A DNA stretch of 64,000 bases from Proteles cristata cristata. Lineage: Eukaryota > Chordata > Mammalia > Carnivora > Hyaenidae. Below, piece after piece: positions 1 to 11,600 of this stretch. The notes under the pieces are model-generated. The model was not told the origin of the DNA and did no database searches. It saw only the letters and a list, made by a program, of their open reading frames with translations. The DNA is taken from positions 1,798,001 through 1,862,000 of the forward strand of contig JAESUZ010003282.1 of the NCBI GenBank assembly GCA_017311185.1. The letters run 5' to 3'. Numbering within the stretch: position 1 is the first letter of the stretch; each line of letters starts with the position of its first letter. A program made the translations under genes and the position numbers.

Positions 1-1009
1 GATGGCCCCATTGAATTTCAACGGCTTACTGAAGCCTTCCCTTTCTTTCTCTTCTGTACAAGACATGTCCTTTTGGCACAGACAGCTAGTCAGCTATGTG
101 CTGAAAAGTGACTATGACTGTTTCCTAAAGAGGGAAGACAACCTTTAATAAGATGGGGTTCTGGGTCTTGTTTTAGTTGCCCCCCCCCTTTAAGCCTAGC
201 CTGTTGTTTTGTTCTGTTATTTGCCAGTTATTTAAGAGCTTGTGTTGTGGGAAAGTTCCAATTCAAAATATTTTAAAAAGGCATTCTTCTTGAAGAGGAT
301 AGTCTGACATTTCAATTAGCTTTTCCTGAAGAATCCCAGGGGTATTTAGACACTATGGAAGAATAAATAACTGGTCAGTGAGTCAACTCTCTGAACCAAA
401 ACAGCACAATGGAGATTCTGCTGATTGATTCCCAGCCAGCAACTGCAGTGGGTCACTTTTCTCTAATAAGCTCAGTGTTTTGGAAGTTTCATCTCATATG
501 TGACTGCAGCCTTTAAAAATACTCACCATGGAGACTTTTAGACAGTGGAGAGTTCCCAGGTCTAGTTAGTGGGCTTAAAGTAGACCCCTCAGCAGTAGAG
601 GGAGTTGAGATCTCATTCATTATTCATGGCACTTGACATAAATTTTTGTGGTATCCTGATGCATCCTGGGAGGAAAAAATGACATTAGGTAATAACTAAG
701 GAAATCTGAATAAAGTATGAACTTGACTCAATAATGAAGTATCAATATGGGTTCATTTATTTTGACAGATGTACCTCCCTAATGTAAGACATTATCAGTT
801 GGAGTAACTGGGTATGCATGCAAAGGTGCTCTGTAATCTTCACAACTTTTCTGTAAATCTAAACCTATTCTAGAGTAAAAGGTTTATTTAAAAAAGAATA
901 GATGCCTGTAGAAGATTTGGGAAGTACAGAGAAGGCAAAAAAAAAAAAAAAAATTGAGGGCCTGCAGTTCTAACACTCAGAGGAACACTGCATTTTTATA
1001 CACTTTCAT

Positions 1010-1350
1010 AGATGGTTAAATATGTATGATATTGTAAGTATGAGATATATCCATATAATTTCATGGTTTCCTTTTCTAATGAACATCAATGTCATTAAAT
1101 ATGTTACAAGATTATAATTGTCACATAATGTTCAATTAAATCAAAATATGTCACAGTGTATTTAACCAGTGCCTTCTTGTTGGAAATTGAAGCTATTAGC
1201 CATATTTCATCACTATAACAATACTATGACTTAGCCAAGTAATTAAAACTTCGTTCACATTCTCTCTTATTTCCCCAGGAGCAGTTTCTGGGAATAGCAT
1301 TACTGGCTCAAAGAAGATGCAGGTTTCAAAAATGTTGCTAGCTTTTCAGC
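1010..1350 (-). mobile_element. Ancient LINE-1 fragment (L1M-type)
   Basis: 'gtatttaaccagtgccttct', 'tgttggaaattgaagctatt', 'catatttcatcactataaca' and 'gggaatagcattactggctc' align by eye with the reverse complement of an L1M 3' region. Degraded. Confidence 0.55.
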
Positions 1351-2132
1351 ACATAAATTTGAATTACATATCAAGTGGCATTGATTACGTACGAGGGAGC
1401 AAGTGAACAACTGAACTTATAGGGGCGAGTTGCTGGGCAAGAACTCATTAAGCAGGAAGTTGCAGACCTGGCAAAAGGGTCCTATTTATTTATGTACCAA
1501 TTTATTTTTGAAGCTTTACAGGGAACAACCACGAATGAGGTAGGGAACTGGAAGAGGATGGCTAAATAAAGCCCGCTGAGGCATGTGAATGAGCTGAAGA
1601 GCTGCAGGTCAGTGCAGGCGTGGCAAGAAGTAGACCTTTAGAAAGGTGAGAAACAGATGGGGTGGGTCTACCATTGTGAGTGCTCATCTTCTGCTGGACC
1701 CAAGGAGGAGACAAAGGCACAAGGTTCAGGCATCTCAAAGTTACTGAAGTTGGGGCCGGGTCTAATAGGTCTGGAAAGCCCCTTTCAGATATGATCAATC
1801 GCCTAGAAGAGGAAAGTAGGGTAGGCACTGATGGGCAGAGGTCACCATAGGTAGGAACTTACTGGAGGTAGGTTAAGGTGCATCAGACCGTGAGAAGTGA
1901 GGGGAGGACCCCACCACAGTATGGAGAGGAGAAAACTAACCGACTGATGTGTACCTTTCCATCCGTAGGCCACTAGCAGCCAATTTTGGGCAAATTGGAC
2001 TGAGCCTTTCCTATTAATGGAGATACTGATACATCTGCGTTGTGCCTCATCCCTCCAGCTGACCACTAGCCCCATTAGACATGGTTCTTCCTTCTCTCCC
2101 ACTCCTCTGGCAGCTGCCCTCCAGGGTGGTGA
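1351..2132. other. Intronic, nothing recognised (also 1-1009)
   Basis: No gene or recognised repeat. The earlier stretch 1-1009 contains only a C run at 181-188 and an A17 tract near 938-953. Confidence 0.6.
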
Positions 2133-2150
2133 CCAGACTGTACCTACTCC

Positions 2151-2368
2151 TTTTTTTTTTAATGGTTGTTTTTTGTTTTGTTTGTTGTTGTTGTTGTTTT
2201 TGAGAGAGTGGCGGAGGGAGGCGGTGCTCAGAGAGAGAAGGAGACACAGAATCCAAAGCAGGCTCCAGGCTCAGCACAGAGTTCCACGTGGGGCTCGAAC
2301 CCACGAACCGTGAGATCATGACCTGAGCCAAAGTCGGACACTTAACCGACTGAGCCACCCAGGCGCCC
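2151..2368 (-). mobile_element. Carnivore tRNA-derived SINE (SINEC, felid-type)
   Basis: On the minus strand the head reads ggcgcctgggtggctcagtc, with a tRNA-like A-box, and the tail is T-rich on the plus strand. Flanks 2133-2150 and 2369-2386 form an 18-base TSD with one mismatch, which fixes the ends. Confidence 0.95.
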
Positions 2369-3091
2369 CCAGACTGTCCCTACTCCTAACACTGCCACCA
2401 TCCTGCCTGAATGTGCCAGCCCAGATATTAGCTTTTAAAAATGTATCTGTGTCAGTACTGGGAACGCCCCCAAGTGATCCCCTTATCTACCCCCCTGCCT
2501 TCAGGGAACTTAGGTAAACTCCCCTGTAACCCATATGCCCTCATGTCATGAGTAGCTGTAAGTGGACAGCAGCAGTAAGTTGTCTTTCTAGCTTAACATT
2601 CATTCTGAAACTTTTTTCTTATTTCAAGCATTTTCCCAACTATAAAGCTGAGAGGCCTTGTCACTGTATTTTGAATGGAGACTCAAATACTGACTTGAGT
2701 CCTTTTCTGAAGCCTGCTCCCTCAACAGGGATTTGCTTTCCTGCCATAACCTGGAGAGTATTCCAATGTAAACTGTATCTGCTGGCTGGAGCTCTGGCCA
2801 CCCACCACAGACAGCCTGCAGAAAATGAGGTTCTGGAAGGCACAGATCTCCAAGGAAGGTGTAGACAGTGCTGCCTCTGAGTTTTACCCTTGATTTAACA
2901 ACCCACAAACCTGAGCCTTCCCCACAGAAGGCCCACTCTACTGTTCTGTTCATATTTGCATAAAAGTTCAGAAGGTCAAATCTCTGGGCTCCTTTCAGAT
3001 GGTAACCTTACCTGCAAAGGGTGGGGAGATGCGAGTAGGTGGTAGGGGAGGGGGGAAAACGTGAGAGACCAACAATCTCAAAACAATAGAA

Positions 3092-3972
3092 TGGTAGTTT
3101 TGTTGATTGTTTGCTTCACAGTGCAGAAGCTTTTTACTGTGAGGAAGTCCCAATAGTCCCAATTTTTGCTTTTGTTTCGCTTGCCTCCAGTGACATGTCT
3201 AATAAAAAGTTGCTCCAGCCAAGGTCAAAGAGGCTGCTGCCCATGTTTTCCTCTAGGATTCTGATGTTTCCTGTCTCACATTAGGTTTTTCATCCATTTT
3301 GAATTTGTCTTTGTGGCTGGTGTAAGAAAGTGGTCCGGTTTCATTCTTCTGCATGTCGCTGTCCAGTTTTCCCAACACCATTTGTTGAAAAGACTGTTTT
3401 TCTTCCACTGGATATTCTTGCCTGCTTTGTCAAAGATTAGTTGATCATATAGTTGTGGGTCCATTTCTGGATTTTCTATTATTTCCACTGATCTGTGTGT
3501 CTCTTTTTGTGCTGGTACCATACTGTCTTAATGACCACAGTTTTGTAATATAGTTTGCAAAACAGATTGTGATGCCTCTAGCTTCGCTTTTCTTTTCCAG
3601 GATTGCTTTAGCTTTCTGGCATCTTTTGTAGTTCCATACAAATGTTAGGGGTGTTAGCTCTAGCTCTGTGAAAGCTGCTGGTGGTATTTTGATAGGGATT
3701 GCATCAAATATGTAGGTTGCTTTAGGTAATACAGACATTTTAACAATGTTTGTTCTTGCAATCCATGAACGTGGAATGTTTTTCCATTTCTTTGTGTCCT
3801 CTTCAGATTCTTTCAGAAGTGTTGTATAGTTTTCAGAGTATGATCTTTTACCTCTTTGGTTAGGTTTATTCCTAGATATCTTATGGTCTTTGGTGCAGTT
3901 GTAAATGGGATCAATTCCTTGATTTCTTTTTCTGCTGCTTCATTATTGGTGTATAAAAATGCAACAGATTTG
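3092..3972 (-). mobile_element. LINE-1, inverted 5' segment of a twin-primed insertion (ORF2 3' part)
   Basis: The minus strand encodes a broken stretch of the L1 ORF2 C-terminal half. Readable pieces include [20 protein letters not shown] and [17 protein letters not shown], with stops and frame changes. It lies head to head with the L1 3' end at 3973-4423. The outer flank 'aaacaatagaa' (3081-3091) is repeated after the tail of the sense segment. Confidence 0.92.
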
Positions 3973-3993
3973 AATATATAAAGAAGATGTGAT

Positions 3994-4019
3994 ACACACA
4001 CACACACACACACACACAC
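3994..4019 (+). repeat. (AC)13 microsatellite inside the L1
   Basis: Thirteen uninterrupted AC units lie at the point where L1 3' ends carry a short alternating tract. Confidence 0.95.
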
Positions 4020-4237
4020 TGGAATATTACTCAGCCATCAAAAATGAAATTTTGACATTTGCAGTGACATGGATGGAGCTAGAGTGTATTCTGCTAAGGG
4101 AAATAAGTCAGAGTAAGACAAATGGCATATGATTTCACTCATGTGGAATTTAAGAAACAAAACAGATGAACATATGGGAAGGTGAAAACAGAGGGAAGCA
4201 AACCATAAGAGACTCTTAATGACAGAGAACAAACTGA

Positions 4238-4264
4238 GGGTTAATGGCGGGGGGTGGGGGCGGG
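4238..4264 (+). other. Potential G-quadruplex in the L1 3' UTR
   Basis: G3-(8)-G6-t-G5-c-G3 within the sense L1 3' segment. G-rich tracts are a known feature of L1 3' UTRs. Confidence 0.75.
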
Positions 4265-4443
4265 ATGCATTAAGTAGGTGATGTGTATTAAGGAGGGCAC
4301 TTGTAGTGACCACTGGGTGCTATATACGTGAGTGATCAATCATTGAATTCTACTCCTGAGACCAGTATTACACTATATGTTAATTATCTAGAATTTAAAT
4401 TAAAATTTGAAAGAAAAAAAAAGAAAGAAACCAAACAATAGAA

Positions 4444-7015
4444 CAGTGTCCAAACAGTATCCTTGGTTTTTGGATTCTCAAAGCAATGAGAAAACACCCT
4501 TTCAGTGGATGAATGTGGAAAAGCTTATGAAATGTGACTCATCTAACCTTTCAAAAACTGGAACTGCCCTCAATGCCGAGTCCTATTCTCGGCCCTCTAG
4601 CTGTCCCTGTTCCTCCTTCTTGTCTTTTTAGGACTGGGATGCACAGACTCAGGTTCATTATAATTGTTGGTTCATGACATGTTGTCATCATTGATTCATA
4701 CACTATCTAGTTCTATGACTTTGGTCATTTTCAGTAACTTCTTTCTGTTAATGGGAACTGGGCTGCTTCCACATTTTGCTCTTGCATCTGCCTTCACCTC
4801 TCATTTGCACATCCAGCATCTTAAGGCCCCCATACCACAGGACAGGGGTTTAATGCATCACACACCTGGACTCCGGGTCCCAAGCACTAGGGACGCAGCC
4901 CTCTTTCTTCCTGCATATTTCCCAGCTACGACCTTCAGAAGTTCTGCTGTCCTTAGAGGCCCTCCGTTGCTGTGTGCATTGAGCACAAAGCCTTCCATGG
5001 GATAAAATGCAACCTCACCTATGGCAGAGCCTGTGTGTGGAAAGGAGCTAAGCACGATTGTACCCTTGAGAGGCTGGGACCTGGTTTTACACTCTTTGGG
5101 AAATTTTCAAAATCTTTGATCACAATTATAGCAACTGCATTTTTTTCAGTGTCAGAAGCAAATTCCTAATTGAGCCCTAGCTCGGGAGCCTTTCCGCTAG
5201 CTTCCCTAGGGAGTACTCTGAACAATATTGTGGCTTAGTACATGTGGGTTTGTGTTGTGTTGTGTTGTGTTGTGTTGTGTTGCTTTAAGATTTTCCCAGT
5301 GCCGTTTAGTACAAGGCCGTTTGGAACATGATGGGAAGACAAATGTCTGCAGCCAGACCCTTCTCAGGAGTACATGGCTGTCAAGCCTAGTGGTAGAAAG
5401 AGTCACCTTCTAGTGGGTGCAGAGAGAGAGTGTAGCCAACAGGATAAAAAGGATGAAGAAACAAGTCCTGCAGGTATTGTTGATCCTGGGTCAGTAGCAG
5501 GCTGGGAGCAGGGCAACCAGACACCCTCAGCGGGGAGTATACTGCCTCTGTGGTCCCTCAGGAGACTGCCATGCAATTGCTTGAGCATCATTATCTCTGA
5601 CGGGCTTTGTATTGTTCACAGGGGCAGCTCCTGCCAACCAGAATCCTGTTTCTCTTTTGTAAAAAGAGTGCCTGGAGCTCAGGAAATGAAAGGCTCTGTG
5701 GAGAGGCAAGAAACATTGAAAGGAGGGGAAGAAAATGGATTCTGTCAAGTTGTTTGTACAATTTCTCTCCTGTCTTCATCTCTTCTTAAAATAATTGCTT
5801 TAGGACCATAATAGGATTGCCGTCAAACCAACCCTTAGAATCTGTTACCTTGGATGGAGGAAAGTAAGTAAAAGTACACAGAATGAGTCCATGGCGTGGG
5901 AATGAAAAGAAATATCGATCCAGAGCTGGGAGCCAGCCGGGAACAGGAAGAGGGCGAGAGATTCTGTTGTCATTGATCAATAATATCTTGATGCTAAGTA
6001 TTTATTCCAGTGTCAAAATGGATTACAGAAAAAGCATTAGAATGCAGAGCTCTTCACTCTTACTCTATTCTCCTTCTCCTCCTTTTCTAAGAAGGAAGAC
6101 TTCTGTTCACAGCACATGTGCAGGCTGTACAGAAGATAACAACGGCCATAACAAAGTCTTACATATTACTTTCTATGTAATATTTAATTACTAATTATTT
6201 CTTAGGAATGATGAACTGAATATATGGAAAGTTCCCTCCTTTTTTTTTTCAAAAGAAATGATTTTCTGACTACTTCAGTGGCATGACTCCTGTGGCATAA
6301 ATTTACTTGGCCATTAGTTTTTTATTGTTAGTCCTTTTTTTTTTTTCTGAGTTCACATACTTTGACCCTTTGATAGACTCTCCATAGTCTTTCTCATGTT
6401 TACTAGTTGAAACACTGAAGCCTTTGGTGGTTCTGACCAAACTGGGTGTAATGAGAACTTGAGGAACAAGGCACTTCTGTCATCCTTCTTTCTTGTTGGC
6501 AGTTTCCTTTCGATAAGAATGGTCATAGGTGCGATCATTCCCTTACCATTTTGTATCGATCACATAAATCTCCTCAAGCAGGGATCAAACTATATCTTGA
6601 GGAGAGAAAAAATACCAAATTAGATTTAGACAAGAGGGCAGGGGAGGGGAAGGAATGGGATGGAAGGTGACAGATGGGAGTAAGAGAGCACAACATACTA
6701 CTTTTGAGTCACGTGAGTGTTATTACCTATTTAAATCAAAAGAAGTAAAATGGAATGTAAAAAAAGAATAAGGAGGCAGCAGGCACTGGCAGCCATTGTA
6801 AATGACTTTGAAGTCTTTGGTTATAGAACATCATAAAAAAGGCCATTCCATTCAATTGACAGATATCCAGCTGACTGTCGAGATGCCCCAGGTTCTAATA
6901 TGCTCTTTACTGTTTAACCATGTCGTGTTCATATTGCTCAGACTTCTCGGTATTCCCTATAGGCTTAAGCAGTACTGATTACCTATTATGCCACATATAT
7001 ACCTACTGAATTTAA
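4444..7015. other. Intronic, little recognised (also 2387-3080)
   Basis: Only the TTGTG repeat and T-tracts at about 6239-6250 and 6338-6347. Short open frames such as 5374-5811 have no recognisable similarity. Confidence 0.6.
5250..5282 (+). repeat. (TTGTG)6 pentanucleotide repeat
   Basis: Six uninterrupted TTGTG units plus a partial unit. Confidence 0.95.
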
Positions 7016-7027
7016 TCAAACACTTTT

Positions 7028-7058
7028 TAAAAACTTTTTTTAGGTTTATTTATCTATT

Positions 7059-7094
<36 letters not shown>

Positions 7095-7258
7095 CCGAGA
7101 AAGGGAAGTGCAGAGACAGAAAAAGAGAGACTACCAAGCAGGCTCTGCACCGTTAGCACTGAGCCCAGTGCTGGGGTCAAACTCACAAACCGTGAGATTA
7201 TGACCTGAGCCAAAACCAAGAGTCTGGCGCTTAACCAACTGAGCTACCTAGATGCCCC
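7028..7258 (-). mobile_element. Carnivore tRNA-derived SINE with long GA tract
   Basis: The head ends at about 7258 ('gagctacctagatgcccc', somewhat mutated). A pure GA run sits at about 7062-7091. A 12-base TSD 'tcaaacactttt' at 7016-7027 and 7259-7270 is perfect. Confidence 0.94.
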
Positions 7259-7270
7259 TCAAACACTTTT

Positions 7271-8399
7271 AAGGTGGAGTTTTGTGAGAGTAGAAGCCAA
7301 GTTCAAAAAGTAAAATATTTTTATAATCCCTGGCATATAAGAAAATTGAGGAAAACCAACCAAGCTCAACATTTTCCATTAAAAACACTACTTAGCTATG
7401 TGTTAAATTATAGTGCCACAATTCATTCACTTTCCATTTGCATCTGGTTCATCATTGCTGTAATTTTTAATGTTCTTAAACATTACCTGTTCAAGTTGTT
7501 AGAAACCCAGTAAGTGCCTTCACATACCCAATTAAATGCCCAATTACCAATTTCAGGCTCTTGACTTACATTTTAAAATGAGATGAACCTAGCCCTGCAG
7601 CTGAATTGTTAATGGATGGCAGATCTCAAGGGAAGTAAGATTTTAAGTGTTCTCACTCAGAAACCATGTTCCCACGGTTTAAACAGAAGCACCAGCACGT
7701 CCTTAACTGCTTCTACATCAAACCCTGTGTGCTGTCCCGAACCCGTGTGAGTTATAACTGTGGGTGTCCTTTCAAGAAGAGGAAGAAAATTGAGGGCAAA
7801 CCGGAGGCACTGGAGCCTGGGCAGGGGCACTGGAATAATTTCCTTTTTAAGAAAATAATAGTGCCTTGTGTTAAGGCCAGGAAACAAGACCAGGAAGCTG
7901 GGAGTTATGCTTTTGAATATAAATATGTATTTAACAAAATGACTTCCTAAACACCGAGTTTCAGCATAGAGGAGTATCCAGGATTTTTGGCCAGGAAATG
8001 GGTTGTCTTAAGATTCATCCCAGGTCAAGGTAATCTAAAAGAAATCAACCGCTCTCTGGGTGGTCTTATTTCTATACTCGTAAACTGGCCCTTCGCAGTC
8101 AGTAAGGGCTTGTCTTTTTAGCTGTGGAAGCACGGAGGATGGTTTGAGGCATAAATGAGATCCGCTTCTCGCTTTGATCCTTATGAGCCCTACCCATCCT
8201 TCAGCTACAGCTCCCATGGCACTTTTCCTTCATAAAGAAGCTGCCCTGCATCTACTGAAAACCCCCCCTCACTCTACTCCCTACTCCATTCAGTGTGTGT
8301 TCTTTGCCTTCTCCAAACACCTAATTACACGCATGCTGCTGGTAAGAAATACCCATCGTGGTATTTATCATATCCTACCATGTATTTTAGTGCCAATGG
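7271..8399. other. Intronic, nothing recognised
   Basis: No supported gene. Frames at 7666-7950 show no recognisable domain. Confidence 0.6.
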
Positions 8400-8565
8400 C
8401 CTTGTCTTCACTGTACTAAAATGCAAACTTCCTGAGGAGTAGGGCTGTACTTGACTCACCTTGTCCCTATTTCCACCCTCAACGCACCCCCCTTCCCTTC
8501 ACCCTCACCCCTGGTGCCTCACTTCTCCTTCATCGTGCACACATAATAAATATTTGTTGTGTGAA
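8400..8565 (+). mobile_element. LINE-2 3' end
   Basis: 'aaatgcaaacttcctgagga', 'gtagggctgtacttgactca' and 'aataaatatttgttgtgtga' match the L2 3' terminus. Confidence 0.6.
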
Positions 8566-8869
8566 TAATGTTTGTGCCTTCAGATTTTTCTAGAGGAATA
8601 GAATAGTCACACTGCTTTATGGTCCAAGTGTTGGCAGTTTAAATTCTTAAGCAAAACAAAATTTACATAAACGTCTCATATTCAGCTATGATTCCCCCTA
8701 GTGGAATTGAGCAAAGTTATGAGCATAACATTTTGCCCCTCCCAAAAGAATAGTTTTCTCCTACCATGAAGCTCTCTTCCTGCCAAGAGACCTCCCCTTG
8801 TCATGCCTTACGTCAGCTAGGAAGGAAACAGCAGGGCTAACAGTCTCTTTGATTAAGAATCTCAGAAGA

Positions 8870-9141
8870 GGGGCACCTGGGTGACTCAGTTGGTTAAGCG
8901 TCTGACTTGATTTTAGCTCAGGTCATGATCTCAGAGTTCGTGAGATCAAGTGGCGCTGCCAGCGCAGAGCCTGCTTGGGATTCTCTCCCTCCCTCTCTTT
9001 CTCTGTCTCTCACCCAGCACATACTGGGCACTCTCTCACTTTCTCTCTCTCTCGTCTCCCTCCCTTTCCTTCTCCCTCTCCCTCTCTCCCTCAAAATAAG
9101 TTTTAAAAAATATATTTTTAATTACAAAAATATTTTTAAAA
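8870..9141 (+). mobile_element. Carnivore tRNA-derived SINE, first of a tandem pair
   Basis: It starts 'ggggcacctgggtgactcag' and has a long CT-rich middle (8981-9090) and an A/T-rich tail. A second SINE in the same orientation begins directly in its tail. No clear TSD on its own. Confidence 0.9.
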
Positions 9142-9346
9142 GGGGCACCTAGTTGGCTCATTCAGTTACGAGTCCAAGTCTCAGTTTTGGCTCAGGTCAT
9201 GATCTTGCAGTTTGTGAGTTCAAGCCCTGCATCAGGCTCGGGGCTGACAGTGTGAAGCCTGCTTGGGATTTTCTCTCTCTCTCCCTCTGTCTCTCCCTCA
9301 TTTTTTCTCTCTCTGTCTTTCTTGAAATAAATAAATTTTTAAAAAG
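9142..9346 (+). mobile_element. Carnivore tRNA-derived SINE, second of a tandem pair
   Basis: It starts 'ggggcacctagttggctcat' and has a tRNA-like head, felid-type body, CT-rich stretch and 'aaataaataaa' tail. Flanking words 'aaaatatttttaaa' and 'aaagatattttaca' may be a degraded TSD, suggesting insertion into the tail of the first SINE. Confidence 0.9.
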
Positions 9347-9479
9347 ATAAAGATATTTTACATTTTCTGCTCTTATTTGGAAAGTTGGACCTGACTATTT
9401 TCATCTAGATAATGGTTTTCTGTGTTTGTCATTATAGACATCTAGATATCGCAGTGCACAGCATACGTTCATGTGACAC

Positions 9480-9600
9480 ACAGAACCATAGAATGTACAG
9501 ACTGGAAGGGGCTCATGACGTCCCGTACTCTAGCTGCATCCTAGAAATGATGAAACTGAGACCTAACCAGTAACAAACCCTGTCTAAGGCACCCCAAGAC
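9480..9600 (-). mobile_element. Possible MIR-like fragment
   Basis: 'accatagaatgtacagactg', 'gaaggggctcatgacgtccc' and 'gatgaaactgagacctaacc' recall the reverse complement of a MIR3-type tail. Confidence 0.4.
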
Positions 9601-10570
9601 AGGTGGGCAGGGTTGGTGGGTGCTGTGATTGATCGAGCTCCCCCACAGTGCTGACAGACCCAGGTTCCTTCCCCGTGAGGAGCAGCCTTCTTCACAGAGA
9701 TCACTTAGCTTCTAGGCCATGTCTGGAGTCCATAATGCTGTTTAGTTCCAAGGTGGAGCAAGAAAAGAACTCCAGGGTGATTCCGTACCGGGAACATTGG
9801 CCTATGCCGGAGAGCCATGTTCATGAGCATGTCCCTCTGACAGGTGTCAGGAAGGAGCATTTCCTCCCTCTCAGGAAACGGCTGGGTGAGCTGCAGTTCT
9901 TTTAAAGGGGACTTTCTAAGGCTGCAGCAAGGAACACGTTATGTATTCTCACATAAATGTTCTTTAACCTTGTTGTCTCAGCAAACAACTTTTTTTCTCA
10001 TATCTGAAAAATAGCCATTTAATGAGCTTTACTTTTTCAATTAACATGACCTTCCACCCATGACAGCACATGAACCATGGCTTGATGCTAAGTTTACATT
10101 TTGACGAACAAAGCTTGTTGACATTAGGAAGTCATTTGGGTTCCGGCTCTGTTTCTGCAGAGCCCTTCAAGCATGGTGGCCAAGATGACATGGATGGGAC
10201 ACAGCCTGTGACACAGTGTGGTGTATACCTCTGGGCGGAACCAGAGCATGGGGTTCTCATGATCCTCTTTCAAACATGCCTTTCTTTTGAACCAGTAGTA
10301 CAACAAATTCCATTATAACACAGATCTGATTGGAGACTCTAAACACTGGACACCAGAATCTGAGTTACTAATCCTCTCATCCCCTCTGGCATTGCTATGC
10401 ACCCCGGAGCCTGCTTCCCTCAGTTCAGGCCACTGGCCAGCACATCTTCCTTGCACCCTCAAAAGGAGGAGAGAAAGCAAGTATTTTACCAAGGACAAAG
10501 CAGGGGGCAGGGGGAATCCTCTCTCTCTTCCAAATTGCTATTAAGATGAAAAATTCCCGTTCGCAGGGCT
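9601..10570. other. Intronic, nothing recognised (also 10803-11435)
   Basis: No gene, recognised repeat or strong signal seen. Confidence 0.6.
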
Positions 10571-10585
10571 CACTCTATGCTAATT

Positions 10586-10787
10586 TTTTTTGTTTTATTT
10601 TCTTTTGAGACAGACAGCATGAGTAGGGGAGAGTCAGAGAGAGAGGAGACACAGAATCACAAGCAGGCTCCAGGCTCTGAGGTAGCTGTCAGCACAGAGC
10701 TCGACGCAGGGCTCAAACCCATGAACCATGAGATTATGACCTGAGCTGAAGTCGGACGCTTAACCAACTGAGCCACCCAGGTGCCCC
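10586..10787 (-). mobile_element. Carnivore tRNA-derived SINE with perfect TSD
   Basis: The head on the minus strand is 'ggggcacctgggtggctcag'. The 15-base duplication 'cactctatgctaatt' at 10571-10585 and 10788-10802 is identical, so the insertion is relatively recent. The body contains the variant 'ctctgaggtagctgtcagc'. Confidence 0.96.
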
Positions 10788-11435
10788 CACTCTATGCTAA
10801 TTATAGTTTGTGACCCTACAGAGCCTTCCCTTATGTCACTTATAAAGTAGCAGAATTGACAGTAGAGATCTTCAGCACCTCCACATCAGCAGGAAGAGAC
10901 CCCTCAGTCATCTGAGGTGGATGCAGGGGTCTGCAGATTGCTGGCCACGTTGTCTTAGGAACAGTGTACACAGGAGTCCAGGTAGATAGGATGGTTCCCT
11001 TATATGGATATAGACACTGTCCTTATGAATTCTTCTCCCACACCCTCATGTTTCTGTCAGAGAAGCAGGAGATGGAATTTCATCTACAGAATGAACCCCT
11101 TTGCAAAAGAGGAGGAAGAAAGGAGAAAGTTCATGGTTGTGGTCCAGCACAAACGTAGCATGCAGAAGGCGGTGGTCTTCCTGTGCCACCTTCTAGAGGT
11201 CACCCCAGTGGCTCAAGTCCAGACGTGAAAGTCACTGTTCTCATTTGTTCATTTCATCAGAATCTTGAACCAATCACACTGTGGCCATTTCCACTAATGC
11301 TGTCTCCCCTCTGGAAATGTGGCCTTTTTACCTTTCATCCTTGTACTTGAGAGAGTGACTGTCCCCAGTATATTGGCCTCCTCTCTGAGGGATCCTGTTT
11401 CTTTTCTTTCTTAAGGTTTCCCTTTAGAACTTACC

Positions 11436-11600
11436 TCCTCTGAAAGCTGTCCTGGGTCTTCTATCCCGTTCTCACCGAAATTACCATTTCTTGCTTGATT
11501 TTTTTTAAATGTAAATATTACCTGGAAAAGCCTTGAGAAGCAGGAACTATATCCCATTTTGCCTAGAGTGCCAGAATATTAATAAATAAGTAAAAGCCTC
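11436..11600 (+). mobile_element. LINE-2 3' end (degraded)
   Basis: 'cctctgaaagctgtcctggg', 'gagaagcaggaactatatcc' and 'gccagaatattaataaataa' follow the L2 3' order. Confidence 0.5.

Larger units (their letters stand above)
3973..4432 (+). mobile_element. LINE-1 3' end (sense part of the twin-primed insertion)
   Basis: This is carnivore L1 3' terminus: 'actggaatattactcagcca', 'gtgacatggatggagctaga', 'aaaccataagagactcttaa', a G-rich segment, 'ctactcctgagaccagtatt' and an A-rich tail at about 4411-4430. It contains an (AC)13 run at 3994-4019. The TSD copy is at 4433-4443. Confidence 0.93.

Noticed and set aside
3276..3738. Open frames resembling a reverse-transcriptase protein
   Set aside because: They are fragments of L1 ORF2 in an inverted, truncated insertion, so not a gene.
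5374..5811. 145-codon open frame
   Set aside because: No similarity recognised, no partner exon, and overlapping frames on the other strand; consistent with chance in intron.
8907..9350. Serine/leucine-rich open frames
   Set aside because: They come from CT-rich SINE bodies; the same false frames recur at other SINEs.
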